In this document: positions 61,479-64,000 of the stretch, piece by piece
Layout of the letters: each line of letters opens with the position of its first letter
How positions within the stretch are numbered: position 1 is the first letter of the stretch
Assembly: GCF_014639535.1 (NCBI RefSeq)
Contig: NZ_BMGA01000003.1
Span: 411,864 to 475,863, forward strand
Source of the DNA: Flavobacterium palustre
GTDB lineage: Bacteria; Bacteroidota; Bacteroidia; Flavobacteriales; Flavobacteriaceae
Length of the DNA stretch: 64,000 bases
Direction of reading: 5' to 3'
Program-made: the position numbers and the translations under genes
Notes under the pieces: model-generated
What the model was told of the DNA's origin: nothing
Seen by the model: the letters and a program-made list of their open reading frames with translations, nothing else
The model's database searches: none

Positions 61479-62362
61479 TTATACTACAATAAGTTTTTTC
61501 GCTTTTCTAACGGAAAAGTACGACTGCAAAACAACAGAAATCATTATAAAAAATAATCCGACATAAAACGAAGAATTCACTTCTTTGCTTTCGCCAAAAA
61601 ACAAAAATGCCATAATGATAGCGTAAATCGGTTCAAGATTAAAACTTAAATTAACAGTAAAAGCAGGTATCTTTTTTAACACTTCGGCAAACGAAACATA
61701 CAAACCGACAGTGCAAAAAAGAGATAACAAAACAAGATAAAAACTATCTTTCAAATTAGGTACAAGACTTTCCACCGGAAAGAAATAAAGATAAACAGGG
61801 AGTAAAAATCCCCAACCAATCATCCCGCCAATCATCTGATAATAATTAATAATTTTACTATTGTAAGTTCTTACCAATCGTTCATTGAAAATCGTATAAA
61901 GTGCCGCAAAAGCTGATGAAACAACACCTAACACAATTCCTAACTGATAAGAAGTATCAAAATGGAAAATCAAACTTATTCCAAGTAAAGTAAAAGTACT
62001 CAATAGTAATTCAGAAAATTTAAACTTCTTTTTATTAATCAATGGTTCGAAAACCGCGGTGAAAAAACTGGTCAGACAATAACAAACAACACCTATAGAA
62101 ATATTCGAATACTTAATACTTGCATAAAAGAAAAGCCAATGTGTAGTAATAAGCATTTCAACTTTAGCAATTGCTAACTTTTCCTTAAAAGTAGTTTTAT
62201 CAACTATTTTAAAAATTTTAGAATCAAAAATAAAATAACAGAAGAAAAGAATACTCTGTACCAAACTAACAATCCCTCATTAAGAGAAATAAGTTTTCCG
62301 AAGACCCCAGTAAAACCGGCAAGTATTACAGCAAAGTGTAATAATAAATATAATTTTTTCAT
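61479..62362 (-). pseudogene. EamA/DMT-family transporter, frameshifted
   Basis: Drug/metabolite transporter of the inner membrane. The main open frame (61479-62264) lacks the first two helices. They are encoded upstream in another frame from ATG at 62362: MKKLYLLLHFAVILAGFTGV, then KLISLNEGLLVWYRVFFSSV and ILFLILKFLK, then TAG. Adding one A in the run at 62207-62210 joins this to IVDKTTFKEKLAIAKVEMLI and gives about 294 residues, the normal EamA length. The rest (LGIVLGVVSSAFAALYTIFN, LSFNLEPIYAIIMAFLFFGE) is intact. It is either a recent one-base deletion or a sequencing error in a homopolymer. Confidence 0.85.
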
Positions 62363-62668
62363 AAAAGAATTATCTGTCTTTTAATATTAATATTTAATTG
62401 AGATTTTTAAGTATAACATACCAGCCGATAAAATATCGATGCTATACTTCTTTGAAATTTCTAAGAAATATTAAAATCCTGGAGGAGGAAGACAACTCTT
62501 TCTGTTCATATCAGTTATAATTAATAAGCTTGCAAAGCTAACAAAATATCTCTATAGACATATCCTAATTAACATTATGTAAACAGATTATAAAAAATTA
62601 AAAATAACACATTTCATTTTACACTACAAATCGAGTATATTTACTAATAAACCATACTTCAAAAAATA
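62363..62668. other. Intergenic region with a compound hairpin, no convincing gene
   Basis: 306 bases. AAGTATAACAT (62409-62419) can pair with ATGCTATACTT (62439-62449) with one mismatch, enclosing CGATA/TATCG. No -7 consensus was seen near the GH43 start. A 12-codon minus-strand frame (62471-62509) is too short to call. Confidence 0.5.
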
Positions 62669-63640
62669 ATGAATAAAACAAAAACATTTTCAATTTTAGC
62701 ACCATTGCTTTTTTCTGTACTAGCTTCCAATACTGGGAAAGCACAAAACCCTCTTAACTTTGGAAGTAATATACTTACTGCCGATCCTTCAGCTCACGTT
62801 TGGAAAGATGGAAAAATGTATGTTTACACCTCACATGACCTGGAATGTCAAACGGATTTTCTCATGAAAGACTGGCATGCATTTTCTTCGAGCGATTTAG
62901 TTAATTGGACAGACCATGGCGCTATCTTTTCTGTAAAAGACTTAACTTGGGCAGATAATTTTGCCTGGGCACCCGATTGCGCTTATAAAAATGGCAAATA
63001 TTACTTCTGCTTTCCGGTAGGAACAGGCTTTAAAGACAGAGTAAATCCTAAAAACAGTACCAAATGGATGGGAATTGGTATAGCTGTTAGCGACTCCCCA
63101 ACCGGACCATTCAAAGATGCCATTGGTAAACCTTTGTGGAAAACGCCCTATGCTAATGACCCATGTCTTTTCATTGATGATGATGGTAAGGGCTATATTT
63201 ATTTTAATGGTGGCGATGACTATTTAGTCGCAGAAATGGCTGACGATTTATTTAGTGTAAAAGGAGAAATGTACAAAATGGATATGGGCGGCTATAAACC
63301 TAAAAGAGAAGGACCTTGGGTTTTTAAAAGAAACGGAATTTATTATTATACTATGCCCGAAGACAACAGAATTCTAACTTATTATACTGCTAAATCTCCA
63401 AAAGGTCCTTGGAAATATCAGGGAGTTATTATGAACGAAGAAGGCGCAAGCAACAATCATCATTCTATTGTGGAATTTAAAGGAAAATGGGTTTTATTTT
63501 ATCATAGATGGTTAGATAATCCTTCTTCTTGTAATGAAAAACAACGCAAAACCTGCGCTGAAAACCTTTATTTTAACGAAGATGGTACTATACAAAAGAT
63601 AAACAGAACCGCTATTGGAGTTGGGGACACTTTTAAATAG
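62669..63640 (+). CDS. Glycoside hydrolase family 43 protein, secreted
   Basis: 323 residues with a signal peptide (ILAPLLFSVLASNTGKAQ). Five-bladed beta-propeller of GH43 type: catalytic base Asp in LTADPSAHVWKDGKMY, pKa modulator Asp in YANDPCLFIDDDGKGYIYFN, acid Glu in KREGPWVFKRNGIYYYTM. GH43 enzymes cut arabinose- or xylose-containing polysaccharides. The single-domain form suggests an arabinofuranosidase or xylosidase. It is not in a polysaccharide utilisation locus: there is no SusC/SusD pair here. Confidence 0.9.
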   Translation: MNKTKTFSILAPLLFSVLASNTGKAQNPLNFGSNILTADPSAHVWKDGKMYVYTSHDLECQTDFLMKDWHAFSSSDLVNWTDHGAIFSVKDLTWADNFAWAPDCAYKNGKYYFCFPVGTGFKDRVNPKNSTKWMGIGIAVSDSPTGPFKDAIGKPLWKTPYANDPCLFIDDDGKGYIYFNGGDDYLVAEMADDLFSVKGEMYKMDMGGYKPKREGPWVFKRNGIYYYTMPEDNRILTYYTAKSPKGPWKYQGVIMNEEGASNNHHSIVEFKGKWVLFYHRWLDNPSSCNEKQRKTCAENLYFNEDGTIQKINRTAIGVGDTFK

Positions 63641-63696
63641 TTCACAAAAATCCGTTAATTTAGAACGAATCTTTTATTTTAACTTCACAACAAAAC

Positions 63697-63853
63697 AAAA
63701 AAACCGTTCTACCGAACAGTTTTTTTAAAGAAAGACGACAAACCGAGGCCTTAGCCGAACACGTCGCAACTACAAAACAAAAAACCCTATCCAATTGAAT
63801 AGGGTTTTCAAAGAAAGGCGACGAACCGAGGCTTTAGCCGAACATGTCGTTCC
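63697..63853 (-). terminator. Two repeated terminator modules downstream of the rRNA operon
   Basis: Reading leftwards after the 5S gene there are two copies of a 44-base block (63810-63853 and 63727-63770) that contains CCGAGG, TTAGCCGAAC and GTCG and ends in CGACnAACC/AAAGAAAG like the 5S 3' tail. Each is followed by a hairpin and T-run on the minus strand: AAAACCCTAT/ATAGGGTTTT (63781-63808) and AACTGTTC/GAACGGTT (about 63700-63722, one G-U pair valid only on the minus strand). Confidence 0.75.
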
Positions 63854-63864
63854 AATAAAAAAAG

Positions 63865-63892
63865 AAAGCCTGTCTTTTTTAAGACAGGCTTT
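63865..63892 (-). terminator. Main terminator of the rRNA operon
   Basis: AAAGCCTGTCTT (63865-63876) pairs with AAGACAGGCTTT (63881-63892). On the minus strand it is followed by a T-rich run. It lies just after the 5S 3' end. Confidence 0.9.
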
Positions 63893-63900
63893 ACTAAAGA

Positions 63901-64000
63901 AAGGCGACGACATACTCTCCCACAAAACTGCAGTACCATCTGCGCAGGCGGGCTTAACTACTCTGTTCGGGATGGGAAGAGGTGAGCCCCGCCGCAATAA
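63901..64000 (-). rRNA. rrf: 5S ribosomal RNA, 3' part
   Basis: Reverse complement contains the conserved 5S core CTTCCCATCCCGAACAGAG, TAGTTAAGCCCGCC, GCAGATGGTACTGC and GGGAGAGTA. The 3' end is placed near 63901, where GTCGTCGCC meets TTTC. The 5' end lies beyond the right edge, where the 23S and 16S genes of the operon are expected. Confidence 0.95.

Noticed and set aside
62471-62509. Minus-strand frame MNRKSCLPPPGF near the EamA pseudogene
   Set aside because: Only 12 codons, no promoter match, and the in-frame upstream extension ends at a stop after 8 more residues. Kept only as a curiosity.

Overview
The window is AT-rich chromosomal DNA from a member of the Bacteroidota, most likely Flavobacterium or a close relative in the Flavobacteriaceae. 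Supporting signs are Bacteroidota-type promoters (-7 element TAnnTTTG), OmpA proteins with thrombospondin type 3 repeats, DUF4293, an N/Q-rich Rho, the PafA phosphatase, zeaxanthin-type carotenoid genes, and short families of dispersed intergenic repeats. I see no CRISPR array, prophage, intact insertion sequence or tRNA.

Layout. 1-4.5 kb: glutamate synthase (gltB, cut by the left edge, and gltD) and lysA. 4.5-11.3 kb: alkaline phosphatase PafA, a secreted alpha/beta hydrolase, a TonB-dependent siderophore receptor and a Tat-exported dienelactone hydrolase. 11.5-23.2 kb: mostly RNA and housekeeping functions (RsmB, Rho, TruA, TrmL, RluE) with a NarL-type two-component system, a metallophosphoesterase and two ABC proteins. 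23.4-25.9 kb: an ECF sigma factor with a putative anti-sigma factor that may span both membranes. 26-28 kb: RmuC and a YceI protein.

28-43 kb is the most striking part. It is a light-response cluster centred on a MerR regulator with the adenosylcobalamin-binding motifs of the CarH/LitR photoreceptors. Around it lie crtI-crtB-crtZ, a CPD photolyase, a divergent cryptochrome-like protein, DUF2256 and DUF2805 small proteins, folE, two SDR proteins, an AarF-like kinase with a TetR regulator, and a Kir-type channel. Three sites with the same geometry (TTGTTTAAC, 14 bp, GTTAAACAA) lie before crtI, across the regulator's own start, and between the two divergent operons at 29 kb. I infer that they are the operators of this regulator.

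43-51 kb: fused isobutyryl-CoA mutase IcmF (also B12-dependent), a DUF4197 lipoprotein, purU, a possible small RNA, a substrate-binding protein without a signal peptide, and pyrF. 50.7-56 kb: an AraC regulator, receiver and CHASE3 kinase module, then small envelope and stress proteins. 56-62.4 kb: an OmpA-family protein, prfA, an MFS transporter, a DUF6265 protein and a frameshifted EamA transporter. 62.6-64 kb: a GH43 enzyme, then the 3' end of an rRNA operon read leftwards (5S gene cut by the right edge), followed by three consecutive terminator modules.

Functions come from recognised motifs and remembered family features. No database search or folding was run.
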